From NCBI GenBank assembly GCA_037833965.1, contig AP031355.1, positions 23,337,501 to 23,401,500 on the forward strand: DNA of 64,000 nt. The letters run 5' to 3'. Source of the DNA: Marchantia polymorpha subsp. ruderalis. Taxonomy: Eukaryota; Streptophyta; Marchantiopsida; Marchantiales; Marchantiaceae. Position 1 is the stretch's first letter, and each line of letters opens with the position of its first letter. Below the pieces are notes generated by a model that did no database searches, was not told the origin of the DNA, and was given only the letters and a program-made list of their open reading frames with translations. The position numbers and the translations under genes were made by a program. Below are positions 1 to 10,813 of this stretch, one piece after another.

Positions 1-440
1 GAAGCAGTAAAACCGGCATATCTTTTTCAATTCTTAGCGGTTTGACTTGATTCGGATCTCGTTGGAAAGAACTCAACGCGCTGGTTCCAACGAGATCAAG
101 AACTCTTGAAACGTATCAGTCATCACTGAGTTATGAGCGTCGAAAGTGGCTGTCATGGTTAGGCGAGAGGCCTTCGGCGTTAACATATAGAGGGGCCTTC
201 GGTCCAAAGCAGCCTACGTATAGGCGCGCTGTGCATAGGCAAACGCTTTCGGCGGAAGAGTAAAACCGTCATAACTTTTTCAATTCTTAACATTTTGACT
301 TAGTTAGCGGCTCGTTGGAAAGAACACAACACGCTTGTTCCAACAAGCCTAGAAACGTTTCAAATAAAGCAGGGATCTGTGAGTTATGAGCGTCGGAGGT
401 GACTGTTATAGATAGGCAAAGGTGCGGAAGAGTGTCTTCG
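1..440. repeat. Direct tandem duplication, period about 254 bp
   Basis: The block beginning GAAGCAGTAAAACCGGCAT at position 1 recurs diverged at about 255 (GAAGAGTAAAACCGTCAT). Both copies continue with a T-rich stretch ending TTGACTT, a CGTTGGAAAGAA motif, and GAGTTATGAGCGTCG. The second copy is truncated near 440. A short CTTTCGGCGG-type motif also recurs between the copies. Sequence of this style (GTTGGAAAG, then GAGTTATGAGCG) also appears at 18885 and, inverted, near 41430. It may be untranslated DNA of LTR elements, but no coding support exists here. Confidence 0.6.
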
Positions 441-447
441 GCGGGGG

Positions 448-742
448 ATGCCTTTGGCGGTGCGCGGAAGAAGATTTCGGACGGCGGATGTTAACGTGGC
501 AGGAATAAAGACTGTACAGGTGTGGCAGTGGCGGCGGCGTGAAGTCAGGCGTGGAAATAGGACGGCGGGGCATGAAGTCGCACATGGGAACCAGGCCGTT
601 GCCCATCATCGCGGGAACGGCATTCACGCGGCCTGTGGGTGACTCGGCCCTTGGACGTTGGAGAGGATTATTCGGCCTGCGAGCTAGGATTGTGTGGTGT
701 GCCATTGTGTGGAGACGCTGGTGGGATTGGTCGCAGAAATAG
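448..742 (+). other. GC-richer stretch without recognised gene
   Basis: Small overlapping reading frames of 64-67 codons (448-642, 539-742) and one of 120 codons on the other strand (768-406) are open. None resembles a family I know. I treat the interval as non-coding flank of the neighbouring repeats. Confidence 0.3.
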
Positions 743-861
743 TGTGTGGATGTGAGTGATTTTCGCATGGAAGTGGTGAGAATTAGGAGGGGAGTGTGAA
801 GAGTTCGAAGGAGGAGGAAGCAAACTCTCGTGGGTGGAGAGTCGTATCTGAGAGTGAAATT

Positions 862-1290
862 AGAGTGGGATATGATATTGAAGTGTAATCTGTGAGTGGG
901 ATCTGAGATTGAGGTGCGAAATCTGTGAGTGGGAGCTGAGATGGAAGTGCAAAATCTGTGAGTGGGATCTGAGATTGAGGTGCAAAATCTGTGAGTGGGA
1001 GCTGAGATGGAAGTGCGAAATCTGTGAGTGAGAGCTCAGATTGAAGTGCAAAATCTGTGAGTGGAATCTGAGATTGAAGTGTAATCTGTGAGTCGGATCT
1101 GAGATTGAAGTGTAATCTGTGAGTGGGATCTGAGATCAAAGTGGAAGATCTGAGAATGGGAGCTGAGAGTGAATTGAAATCTGAGACTAAAATCTGATAG
1201 TCGGGATCTGAATTTGAAACTGAAAAGGGAGAGTTGAATCTGAGAGAGGAATCTGGTGGGGTCTGAAGGTGGAAGATGAGAAATCGACAC
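862..1290. repeat. Minisatellite, 28-31 bp units
   Basis: About ten units built on AATCTGTGAGTGGGATCTGA followed by GATTGAAGTGC (variants GGAGCTGAGATGGAAGTGC) run head to tail from about 862 to 1190, then decay into degenerate units to about 1290. Two unit subtypes alternate, which suggests amplification of a dimer. On the minus strand the array is open for 185 codons (1340-783) and would encode a repetitive Leu/Thr/Asp/Phe/Ser/Gln peptide. That follows from the repeat length and lack of stops and is not evidence of a protein. Confidence 0.85.
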
Positions 1291-3319
1291 TGAAATCTAA
1301 GTAGGAATTGGGAGTGGGACTCTGAGCTAGGATAGACCACAGCGGCTGTGGTATTGAGAAAGTCACCCAGAGTTGGGTTAGATCTTTATGTAACAAAGAG
1401 CTTGTCTGCTTCTCTTGTGGAGATAGCAAACAGCAAGTTATTATTTTCAGTTCTGGATAATTTGTCTGTGAAAGAGCAAGTGTTTATGATCTCATTGTCT
1501 TGAATACACTTTGATCACATGGTTGAGATCAGAGAAGTTAGATTATGGGAGCTCAAACCCCCACCTGGACTACAAACGCTGAAGGGTGGGGAGTTTAGGC
1601 TCACAGCCTTCATTGAGGAGTTCGCGGGGACTAGGCTTTCAAGCTGAACCTTGTCAACAAATGTTTGTGTTTGTATGGAGTGTGGACTATGATTTTCTTT
1701 AGGTTATTTGGATTCAGATCCCTACACATATACATACGGAAATTGATGTAGAGACGACAGTAATCATGGCACGCAACATCGAACATCGTCTTGCCCTGCC
1801 CTGCCCATTTTCCCTTTCAAGATCTACAAAATCAAAAGAGCCATTCGCTCCATATCGTGATTCTTCCTCGAATTCAAAAACTCGTCGAGTCAAATCTCAC
1901 TCTTAGCATTTTGCTATATTTTCATTCATCACCTCATCAACAACTGACTGCACACTCCATAAAAGTGCCTCTAATTGTCTCGTCTCGAACAGCAATTCTT
2001 TCCATCACCTTGAACCCACAGTATTCTGAAAAAACTTTATTAATAGCTTTTGATTCTCCCATGTGCCCTACTGTATGTGTTACTCTAAGTTTGTTACTTC
2101 AACAATCTCCGAACTCAAACAAATTGTTAAGAAAAAACTGTCGACAAAGTTAAAGAAGACTAAAGACTCGTCCAAATCTACGAAGTTTCAAACAACTGTC
2201 ACAAACTGCAAGAAATGAACACCAAACCGAAACAACACTTTGCTACCAACTGGAAAAGTTAAAATTCGAGAAACATAGTGCCAAAACACTCAATCAAAGA
2301 TCCAAAACTACAAAGAAATAAAGTGATACAGCTTCATGAGGAGGGCTACGTACACCAAGTAAACGCGAGGCTTTACTCCAAGTCTTATCGCAAAATACTC
2401 TCTGTACATGGCAAAAGCCGGGGTATGTAATCCTAGTCCATGCGAAGATCCTAGCTATTTATAGTTATGACTCGAGGTTACTCCTTAACTGGAATTAACC
2501 TCAACAAGAATTAACCTCAACAATTTAATATGTTTGTTTGAGTAGAATATACTCAATATAAAGATAAATTGAATTGTAGAAGACTGATAAAAGTTTTCAC
2601 ATCAACAATAAGTTTGTTTATGAAATGAATATATGATGTATTAGTACATAATGACAAGAGTAGCAATCCTTGTTTTTGTTGTTAATATTCAACATGTTAT
2701 TAATCTACAAGGAGTGATATGGATGGTCATGATGACATTTGATTTCACCATCATCATCAGATTTAATCTCCTTATATATCTTAATCTGATACACAAAAAT
2801 AGTAAAATGACATGTCTAGAAATCTCTCAATTTTTTATATTAGAGTGTTATCTTTTGAGTGATATTCTCAGTGGTGAACTAAGAACTTGACAAATAAATG
2901 TCCAGATTGGATGGAGTTTAGTGACTTTTTGTGCTCAGTTTCTAGTTTTATGGAACTTCCAGGATATCTTCGGCACATGTACCATCACTGCATCACAAAG
3001 ATCCTAATTTGAAACTTCTAGAAACGTCTGCTTATAATGCAGAGATAGAGGTAAAAACAAAGACTCTGACATTATCCGGTAAGCACAAGTAAAACAATAG
3101 TTATCAAGCATCGTTCACAACATGATACTCAAGCTGCTGCTAAGGCACTTCAAATTATTCCAAGGTTCAACCATCGCCTCTGCAAGATTGGCTGGACCGC
3201 TTGGTAACATCTTATCATAACAACGTGAGCTTCATAAGGGCACTGCCTCCGTGCCACTGGAGTAGAAAGGGAATGGACATATATAATAAGCAGAAGTTTC
3301 TTCTAGAAAGCTTCGATAT
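1291..3319. other. Unassigned region, no gene recognised
   Basis: AT-rich sequence with scattered short open frames (for example 1791-2153 plus, 120 codons) that match nothing I recognise. The part from 2150 to 2520 has the look of an LTR edge (see 2447-2517). No tRNA or rRNA seen. Confidence 0.4.
2447..2517. repeat. LTR-like fragment shared with 35290-35352
   Basis: GATCCTAGCTATTTATAG and CGAGGTTACTCCTTAACTGG, followed by TTAACCTCAAC, are matched in the same orientation at 35290-35352 (GATCCTAGCTATAAATAA, CGAGGTTACTCCTTAATTGG, TTAACCTCAAC). The shared block therefore belongs to a dispersed element. At the second site it lies directly beside duplicated LTR-type sequence. Confidence 0.6.
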
Positions 3320-3521
3320 TTCCACAAACAATCTTTGAGCAGGAAAATTGTGGCTCGTAAACAATGAATCGCAGAAGAATCTTTTGAAGATCCTTTAGTG
3401 TTCGTTTAGTATCACTCATGTTTCTAAGAAATATCGAAGCTGCTTAAAATCCATAAATATTTTCTGCTTTCCACAAACAATCTTTGAGCAGGAAAAATGT
3501 GGCTCGTAAACGATGAAGCGC
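3320..3521. repeat. Direct repeat of about 53 bp, spaced 149 bp
   Basis: TTCCACAAACAATCTTTGAG plus CAGGAAAA(A/T)TGTGGCTCGTAAAC and A(A/G)CGATGAA occur at 3320-3372 and 3469-3521. The stretch between them also carries a partial inverted match (TCTAGAAAGCTTCGATATTT against AAATATCGAAGCTGCTTAAA). Origin unknown. Confidence 0.7.
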
Positions 3522-4603
3522 ACGTCCGCACGACAACAAACCCGTCACACTTTTATCACACTATCTTCCTGGCCTCGGTCTCACATGCCAAATGTGAGGC
3601 CAGAAGAAGTATGGGCACAATTATGAAATGGTTTCTGTGCATTCCCATTTTTGCCTCACGCAAAAGGGGTCGGTGAAGATGAGTCCAGGCTTGCAACTTT
3701 TAATCGTCCGAACGTCGAAAGGAACATTTGTACCATGACACTTGTCGATGCCAAGCTTCGGTTGGAACTCCACACCGTCGATTCCAGCAGGCTTTACTCG
3801 AATGTGTAATATGAAGTAAGCTCCTCCAATCGTCCGCTCGATTTATCGATGACGATGAAGACGAGATTGCCAGTTCATACAAATCATGGCTCTTCGCCAT
3901 TATCACGTTTTTACCTCATGGGCTTCGTTATACAGCAGATTTTATGGGATAAAACAACAGGGCTACGTGGGGTCCATAGGGCATCACAGTGTAAAATATT
4001 TTACACAACAGTTACTAAATCAAAATTTGATTAAATCAACTGAGTATCAAAGCACCCCATAAATCATCACTCGAATGGGTTGAAAAGATTATTTCTCATT
4101 TGAAGAGGATCGAGTGATGGGGTATTTGAATGTGGAATATGCTGATCGTATTGAGGAGTCAGTTGATTGTCTTCAATCTGGCTTATCGTGACATCATGTT
4201 GACGGGAAAGTGGTTTGGAAGTACTGTATACTAAGCATGGAGGGATTCAGCAATTGCATCATGAGGCTTATGGGTTTCGTGCCAAACGTGCTATTGTCTC
4301 ATAAGAGCACTGAGTGGATTTTTGTTTGGTTCATTCGACTTGCTGCTGAAGTCAGAAGGGGAATAGTAGCGGAAATTAATCACATTCCACTTGCAGCTTT
4401 AGATTCACAAAATGCAGGATGCGCTTTCTTAATCATTAGCACTGGTCCCGAAAAGGGTCAAAGAACGGACGAACGAACCGAGCTCCATGTTTGGACTGTT
4501 CGGCGCGGTCATCGTTCTGCGCATGCTTTTCAGATCTTATGAAGAGTATGCAAATTTCCCCGCCTCAGCTCAGATTACGATTTGAGCTGTACAGCGTCCC
4601 TGC
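3522..4603. other. Unassigned region, no gene recognised
   Basis: Mixed-composition sequence. The longest frame (4210-4542 plus, 110 codons) starts with ATG-like context but has no recognisable domain, and no splice-consistent neighbours were found. Treated as non-coding. Confidence 0.35.
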
Positions 4604-4639
4604 ACTTATTCTCTCGGAACTAGCAACGAGAGAATAAGT
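4604..4639. repeat. Perfect 13-bp hairpin
   Basis: ACTTATTCTCTCG (4604-4616) is followed after the 10-base loop GAACTAGCAA by its exact complement CGAGAGAATAAGT (4627-4639). There is no T-run after it and no gene end beside it. Confidence 0.8.
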
Positions 4640-5579
4640 GGCCCAAAAGTCGTGGAAGTGGAATGGTTTGCCTCTGAGCGAGTGGGTCAGCGTTGAGTGG
4701 ATGTAAGCACTCGGTAATTCCTGTAAGTCCTGTGTCTCCATACCGGAACGCGCATGTGTTTCTCGGAGGACTCTGCTGAGCTGTTAGCTTGCTCCTGGAG
4801 CAGGATATGAAGAGACAAATCGAGGGAGGTGAAACCACCAAAAGTGAGTCCTAGTGAATTAGCTGTGAACGATGAAGATTCCACAAGTGACTGAGTGCAG
4901 CAGTCAAAATTTGAGCTAAAGGTGGCAGTAGAGACAGAGAGAGTCTCAAATCTCGAGTTGGTCACTGCAGCGTTGGGCCATTCCTGAAGCGGTTTAAGAG
5001 CTTGGTTGGTCCTCAGATTGCCGCAGCTCCAGTCCAGTCACAGTCGTGTTCATGATGCAGGGCCAATGGCATTGAAGCTCCCCGCTACAGGACGGTCACT
5101 GACATCAACAATGCGCAAGCATGCCTAGAGTCTGGGTGATGACGATGATAATGGATGGCTGGCTAGGACTCGCTTTCGCAGCCGACAGTACATAAGCAAA
5201 TGCAATTTCTCTGTTTCTCTCGATCTCCCTCTGCTCGAGCCTAGAATTTGGATGCTGGCAATTAACACAACATTGACTTGAACCAAGTGCCCATGCCCAT
5301 GCCCGGACTTTGTCACAAATTCTTCCGTCCAGATCAATTCATGAGCATGGAAAGTAACTGTTGTTGCATTGCAGTGCGCAAAGATTCCTTGTCCTCGTTC
5401 CTGCACCATATGCCTTGAAGCCTCGATCTAGTGTTTGGAAAATCATCGCAGTGTACATCTTTGATCTCAAACCAACCCACTTGAGTGGGGAGATCAATAG
5501 TGGGACTATGGCATATCTTTCCTTCCTCTGACCGGACATCATTCAACTGCTTCAAATCTCCAGTTGACGCAATCTCTGA
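4640..5579. other. Unassigned region
   Basis: Several short open frames on both strands (for example 4965-4687 minus, 5409-5125 minus). None carries a recognised domain. Composition is close to 50% GC, unlike the AT-rich islands, so undetected exons are possible. Confidence 0.3.
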
Positions 5580-5900
5580 GATTCGTCAACTTACAACAGA
5601 CAGAGAAATTACAATCGGAATCTGAGCCAAACAGATCTTATTGCTTCGATAGACGGATCCGAATGCTTTGGCCCGTGTGTTTGTTTCATCAGTCGGTTCA
5701 TCTACTTGCTTCATTTCAAGAGGCAATGTACTCCAGACAAGCAACACTCGGCAGGCATCACGCTTGCACCCCTGGGTCAAAGTTTGGAAAACTGCAGATC
5801 GTTAAAGACTCGAAACCAGAGCTCCCCAAGACAACAATACATGCAAAACAATGCAAATGCTGGTGGGAGAAACTTAGATGATACTGCGACAGGTGTATGA
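5580..5900 (+). CDS. Possible terminal exon, unknown protein
   Basis: A frame of about 106 codons is open from just after a TGA at 5577-5579 to a TGA at about 5898-5900, with no convincing ATG. A possible splice acceptor (CTCTGAG) lies at its edge. The predicted C-terminal part is rich in Asn, Gln, Ser and Arg (it reads through SLENCRSLKTRNQSSPRQQY and ends in a TATGV-like tail), a composition more like a real disordered C-terminus than a random frame. I do not recognise the family and found no upstream exon. It could equally be a chance frame. Confidence 0.2.
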   Translation, partial: DSSTYNRQRNYNRNLSQTDLIASIDGSECFGPCVCFISRFIYLLHFKRQCTPDKQHSAGITLAPLGQSLENCRSLKTRNQSSPRQQYMQNNANAGGRNLDDTATGV

Positions 5901-6994
5901 GGCTGTCAGCAATCCACCCCCGGCAGCGGGTTGGGTTCGGTTCGGTTGGGTTGATTTGCAACTAGGCATGCATCCATCTCTCTCTTCTCTCTGGTGAGAT
6001 CAGGACCACTCCCCTGACCTCACCAGGGCTCGCCTGTAATTCAGAAACTACCCCCCGATTTGATTGTGAGGTTGAGCCTGGGGCTGACTTTCTCCACCGA
6101 TGCCGTTGGACGAAGGAGCTCGATCTTTGAAACGCTGGAACAGCAGCAGCACCAGCTTCAAGAATCGGAGCACAAGACATTTCACCGACATAGGCGGGCT
6201 CTTGGAGGGAGGGATCAGAGGATGCTAGAAAGGAACAGTTCAGCATCGATACACTAACTCGTGACTGTCATTGTTTAAATGCTGTGATGATATATGTAAT
6301 GATGTGTTCTCTCAATGTACGAGAATCGGTATCCCATACGAGATTGTTTGCCTTGAGGGGAGCGGAATCTTTCGTTGTCGTCGAGGCTCGACACACTGTC
6401 TACACCCAATGGAAACACCCTCCCTTTCTCTACCAGCTACATCCCAGAGCAGAGCAGACGAGACGAGACGAGACGAAGCCCCATGGCTACATCCCATCAT
6501 CTGAGCGGTGCTCTCTGGCGTCGGGTGAGCCTCCCCTTCGAGAGCGAGAGGCTCCATGTGCAAGCAGTTTCTCGGGTGCACAAAAGTCCTTTGGCCCTAA
6601 GTGAATTGCCGCACTATTGAAGATCTTTTTTAAGATAACGTACACATGATGACCAGCTCCGACTCTCGGTGCAATCTCGGTACACTCAAGGCGGATTGTC
6701 GTACGTGGTTTTCCTTGATACTTGCGTTGGCTTTGCTTTCCACTACATGCACATTTCGATGTTATGCACTGAAGCGTATATCACATGCATCCGCTCTTTG
6801 TTAATGCGTCCCTGTTGCAGATGCAGCTGCTCCTCTACGTGATGCAAGGATTGTGACTTTGTACCGTATCGTCTTATTGTGCAAACCACCCTTCCCTAGA
6901 CCACGCTTGCAAGAGGCAGAGCTCCAGCAAAATCAGCTCGCTTCTTCTTCAAGTCAATACGTTCAGTTCCAGCGGATCTGATGTTCCGAATAAG
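5901..6994. other. Unassigned region
   Basis: Roughly 50% GC and no recognised gene. It includes a GT-rich palindromic-looking tract near 5925-5955 (GGGTTGGGTTCGGTTCGGTT) that is too short and irregular to be telomeric. Short overlapping frames at 6060-6257 and 6271-6620 have no recognisable domain. Confidence 0.3.
6456..6475. repeat. Microsatellite (AGACG)4
   Basis: Four perfect AGACG pentamers. Confidence 0.9.
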
Positions 6995-7220
6995 AATCTA
7001 CCTTCAAATCAGAATCAGAAATAATGGCAGGTGCAACACCATCCTCTGCCCGAGGAACCACATCCAAATCACACCACTACTGTAACTGTGACCGTCAGTA
7101 TAGAGGGATTTTACCTTCAGACGGGAATCAGAAACGAATCGCGGGTGCAACACTATTCTGCCCGTGGAACCACATCCAAAATCACCACCTCTGTAACTGT
7201 GACTGTCAGTTTAGACGATT
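6995..7220. repeat. Tandem duplication, 113-bp unit, two copies
   Basis: Copy one (6995-7107) and copy two (7108-7220) share ACCTTCA, GAATCAGAAA, GGTGCAACAC, CTGCCCG and GAACCACATCCAAA. They also share TCTGTAACTGTGAC and GTCAGT(A/T)TAGA. Identity looks close to 80%. An open frame (7024-7398 plus, 124 codons) crosses both copies but shifts phase relative to the unit, because 113 is not a multiple of three. The two copies would therefore encode different peptides, which argues against a protein repeat. Confidence 0.8.
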
Positions 7221-7540
7221 GAGCACCACACGAAACCAAAACCAAAACGATGGACCAAAACGTCCTGCATTGTTAGCTGCTGGCAACTTGGCAACGCTTC
7301 GAGCCTTAGTGACAGAAGCATCTGGCCCCGTATTATTTCTTAATCCTACAAGCCTGCACTCCCAGCTTTCAACTCCACCGGGGCATGAATGTCCTTGACG
7401 AGGTCCACTCACGCACAAGCATACGTTGTATAGCTCAATTTGATTGAAGAGTGGAGGCGAATCGAAAGGAGGAGAGATTAATTAGAGAACATAATCAATC
7501 ACAACAAAAGTCTCGAAGCCTGGTAACTAAAACTGATTGC

Positions 7541-7595
7541 AGCTTCTGCCTGAAGTTGCATATGTCTAGCATAGTATCAACTTCAGGCAGAAGCT
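7541..7595. repeat. Perfect 18-bp inverted repeat, 19-base loop
   Basis: AGCTTCTGCCTGAAGTTG (7541-7558) is exactly complementary to CAACTTCAGGCAGAAGCT (7578-7595). Weak extra pairing continues outside the stem. No gene overlaps it. It could be a remnant of a small inverted-repeat transposon or a structured RNA. It is shorter than a typical plant miRNA precursor stem. Confidence 0.85.
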
Positions 7596-8587
7596 ACAAC
7601 TATGTTAAACATGTGGAATGCCGATGGTAAGTAATGGGGGGCCAAGTAAATAGCAAAAAGGAGGGGACGACTCTATTATGATGGACGAGGATGAAACGAT
7701 GAAACCAATGCTAACAGTCCAGATTTGACTTTTGCTCTCAACCGCTGACTTGAGAGACATCGGCAAGGGTGGTAGTGCGCGAGAAATGTTTGAGCCGAAC
7801 ACGAGAAACACATGATTCGTTCAATTCGAGCCTTGAAGACGATCCACCGTCCCTGACTGGTTGACCTGGGCTTGGCAAACGAGCATGTAACGCTGGCCAC
7901 TGATGAAGCTTGACAGCTTATGGAACCAAGATAGAGTCGCATATGATGAGGTTGACTGTAGCATCTTGCAAGCCTCTTCGTTTCTCTCCACCGCTGCACC
8001 TGCACAAGTCGCATTACTACACCGCTGCTGCCGAGCTACAGCACAACGAAATGTAATCGGAAACGTCTTGCAATCTGAATCAGTGGCATCCTTTCGAGCA
8101 ATCTTCAGACTAAACCCCCAACCAGTCGTTCTGAGACAGCGGACCGGTCACACATCCCTCCCTGGAAGGCATCCACTCGATGAGTCTCGTCATTCTGTAG
8201 CAGTCCATATTATGCTACCGTGATTCCAGGGAGTTCTTGGAGCTAGGCATTTCCGATAATAAGTTCAGAGAAGTTGCCCGAGTTCACCTTTTGACGAGAT
8301 AAATCATCGAGAACGGTCTCTTCCAGGGGAGGTGTTTTTCTACTGGCAAGTTGGAACCGTACGAGCGTCTCTCTACCACAACACGCAGAGGATTGATAGA
8401 CCAGCAGCTTTACGAGGTTAACTTGTTCGCAGGCCAACGCAGGCAGGCAACTAGATTGAGGACTCTCAATGAACGTGGCACTTCCACATCTTTGGCTGTA
8501 CAGGTGAATACACGACAAAGAAAATGAAGACCTTCAAAGAATTTACATGAAGTATATAAAAACAAATACATATTCATTGTGTTTTCC
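7596..8587. other. Unassigned region
   Basis: No recognised gene. Frames at 8014-7676 minus and 7903-8223 plus are mutually antisense, and neither shows a domain. Confidence 0.3.
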
Positions 8588-8589
8588 TG

Positions 8590-8680
8590 AGAGATTTATT
8601 TGATGGGACCCTTGCGGAAAGTAATTTGTTTGATGTGACCCTTTAGGTTTCATTTTACCCTATGGGATCCCATGAACGAT
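8590..8680 (+). repeat. Left inverted arm of foldback element
   Basis: Pairs with 9184-9273. It is more diverged from the subrepeat consensus than the right arm (GATGTGACCC and GATCCCATG in place of GATGGGACCC and GACCCATC). Confidence 0.7.
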
Positions 8681-8919
8681 ACACCGTTACACATGTTCTT
8701 ATAAAAACTAGAGAGAGTGCAACGAGTCAATCGCACCCGCGAACAGAGTGGACTTCGCGCTCCATCACACTCACTTGTTTTTATGTTGTCATTCTGTATC
8801 CGACCATTCACCAAGAAGACTAGCAAAATGTTCATCCGGAGTTTATTTGTTCGCCAGATTTGGGTGATCGCGAGACTTGAGCTCGGACCACTTTCCGGTT
8901 CGAGCTCCTCGTCGTATAA

Positions 8920-8969
8920 GCAGGGTTACGGAAGGAGAGTGCACGCAGGGTTACGGAAGGAGAGTGCAG
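8920..8969. repeat. Perfect 25-bp tandem duplication
   Basis: Two units (8920-8944 and 8945-8969), each GCAGGGTTACGGAAGGAGAG followed by TGCA and one variable base. They lie in the centre of the foldback element. Confidence 0.9.
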
Positions 8970-8993
8970 GTGGGAGGCAACAGAGAAATCCGC

Positions 8994-9063
8994 GAAGAAT
9001 TGAAGCACAACAAATTACACTTCGATCGGAAGAATTGAAGCACAACAAATTGCATTTCGAGCA
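8994..9063. repeat. 35-bp tandem duplication
   Basis: GAAGAATTGAAGCACAACAA followed by ATT(A/G)CA(C/T)TTCGA occurs at 8994 and again at 9029. A 122-codon frame (8717-9085 plus) spans these repeats but shows no domain. Confidence 0.9.
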
Positions 9064-9183
9064 AAATCGTTCTTTATCTCCGTGATAATACATCAGAAAT
9101 TATAATCAGTGATTGATCTCTGATTGTAATCCCCGCATTGTAGCCCCGCATTGTAGCTTGTAGTAATCGTAGTTACAAGAACT

Positions 9184-9273
9184 ATGTCCGATGGGTCCCA
9201 TCGGATAAAACAAAACCTGAGGGGTCCCATCAAGTACATTACTTTCCGCAGGGGTCCCATCAAGCAAATCTCT
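9184..9273 (-). repeat. Right inverted arm of foldback element
   Basis: Carries three GGGTCCCAT subrepeats. Its inner end contains the 17-bp near-palindrome CCGATGGGTCCCATCGG (9188-9204). Confidence 0.7.
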
Positions 9274-9274
9274 T

Positions 9275-10261
9275 TGTTTTCCCCGGACTTTACAACAAAC
9301 AATCATGTGAACACCTCTAAGAAGAATTGAAACTGGACACATTTCACCGCACAGAGGACTTCCCTTTCTATGTTGATTCTAAACCTACTATTGGCTGAGA
9401 CGCGCAAGAGCTAGTTCCGCTTTTGACACATCATTGGAACAGATGACTCTACAGATGGTACTCAGAAACAGTAGGTCACACTTCATTTGATCCCTGTTTC
9501 CCATCCGCCCTTCCTCACACTTGCTTTTCCTTCTTTCCTCAAGAACGAGTCATCCGTGGGGCATTTGGGCACTGGGCCTCCGAAAAATTTCAGTCTGATG
9601 AGTTGGTACTCTACGACACCATTGAAGCACTAGTAGTTTCACAGCTCTCTGTCGCTCTTTCCACCTTCGCGGTTTCAAGATGGCTGTAAGCAACGGCTTC
9701 ATGGCCCAACGGGCATATGACCTCTGTACTTCACCTTTCCCTTGTCGATGAATGCAAAGTATCTCAAATCATATGCACTTTAACCATCGCTCTGTGTTAC
9801 AAGTATTTTCACAGCATTCAAAATTCCCCTTAGTATTTCAGGAGCTAGGTATTTCCACTATACATCTCAGGTTATGCAGCAAAATTCTCTGATGGACTGC
9901 GACGCAATTGCACTGAGACAGAGAAGCACGAAGAAGTATCCATAGCCTGTTTCCCTTACCTCGCCTAGACACTACCACAGACATTTGCTTACAACGGGGA
10001 GTATTCTTCTTAAAACTCCACGGATTACGTACTTTAGAGCCGAAAGTAGTACCGCAGTAGCAGGGAATGAGCCGGTGAGAGTTCCATTGTAACTGAAGAG
10101 AAGCTGTGCAATGATGTAAAGCTTCCATCAGTCACTCCGCCCGGTCCGGCACTTAAGAGGACCCCTTCCAAAATTGACCTGTGATTGTCGTTGAAAGTAA
10201 AGAAAAAGGTGACCTCGCGCGCCATATTCGTTGTGGTAATTTCATGTACATGTAGAAATGC
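9275..10261. other. Unassigned region
   Basis: No recognised gene. Short antisense frames (10128-9838, 10333-10034 minus) have no domain. Confidence 0.3.
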
Positions 10262-10308
10262 TAAACCGACGGTGTAACAATGACCTTTACTTTTATACCG
10301 TCGGTTTA
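10262..10308. repeat. Perfect 12-bp inverted repeat
   Basis: TAAACCGACGGT (10262-10273) pairs with ACCGTCGGTTTA (10297-10308) across a 23-base loop. It lies about 400 bases beyond the 3' end of the UMP1 coding sequence and could be in or near its 3' untranslated region. Confidence 0.8.
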
Positions 10309-10712
10309 ACACGTCAGTTACACATATGCACATGCTTTTACTGGTGAGGGTAAGACTTTTAGAGAACGAAGCTCCTAATGTTCACTAATCGACATTTGTT
10401 TTCAGTGTGATATGCACTAGAATAAGCTGCTTCTAGTCATTTCCTTCCTTGTCCCACTAGGGAACTGAAACAAACAAGCAATTAACCAAGGGTTTCATCA
10501 CATCAGTGAAACTCTCTTGAAACGTTGGAGATATTGCCCGGTATGATCAGATTATTTACAGTCAATTAAATCATACAGAACATAGATTTGACCTGTGATT
10601 GTTGTTTCTCTTCTGCACACAAAAAATTGCGATGCGTAGCATTCAGCGTACCTGGACTCAATTCTCGCAACGCTATCTATCCTAAGGTAAAGCAGAAGCT
10701 AGATACACGCAA

Positions 10713-10813
10713 TCAAAAGAAGGAACGCGAAGCAGGGCCTTTAGCGAGACCCAATCGCACTTCCATGGCGTGGTGCATGTCGACGGGAACATAAGATTCC
10801 GACTCCAAAGGAT
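10713..10813 (-). CDS. UMP1: UMP1 exon 4 (last)
   Basis: Preceded by acceptor TTGAGCAG. It enters in phase 1, encodes the conserved DMHHAMEVRLGL block and ends at TGA 10715-10713. The last residues (SRSFF) are not strongly conserved. Confidence 0.92.

Larger units (their letters stand above)
8588..9274. mobile_element. Foldback-type non-autonomous transposon with 8-bp TSD
   Basis: About 90 bp at the left edge (8590-8680) recur in inverted orientation at the right edge (9184-9273). Both arms share AGAGATTT, TTGATGGGACCC and GCGGAAAGTAAT. A second GATG(G/T)GACCC, an AGGTTT(T/C)(G/A)TTTTA stretch and a terminal ATGGGA(T/A)CCCAT follow in each. The arms contain internal subrepeats of the TTGATGGGACCC motif, as foldback elements do. 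The element is bounded on both sides by TGTTTTCC (8580-8587 and 9275-9282), a perfect 8-bp target duplication. The centre (8681-9183) has two small tandem repeats and no recognised transposase, so the element must be mobilised in trans. An 8-bp duplication fits the hAT superfamily; that assignment is inference. Confidence 0.7.

Noticed and set aside
783..1340. 185-codon minus-strand frame with repeated Leu-Thr-Asp-Phe-Ala-Gln text
   Set aside because: It is the translation of the minisatellite. The unit lacks stops and the frame ends with the array.
2601..2890. 79-codon hydrophobic frame at 2651-2890
   Set aside because: Hydrophobicity follows from T-rich composition; no domain and no neighbours.
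5925..5955. Possible interstitial telomere repeat (GGGTTGGGTTCGG)
   Set aside because: Not the plant TTTAGGG repeat and only about two irregular units.
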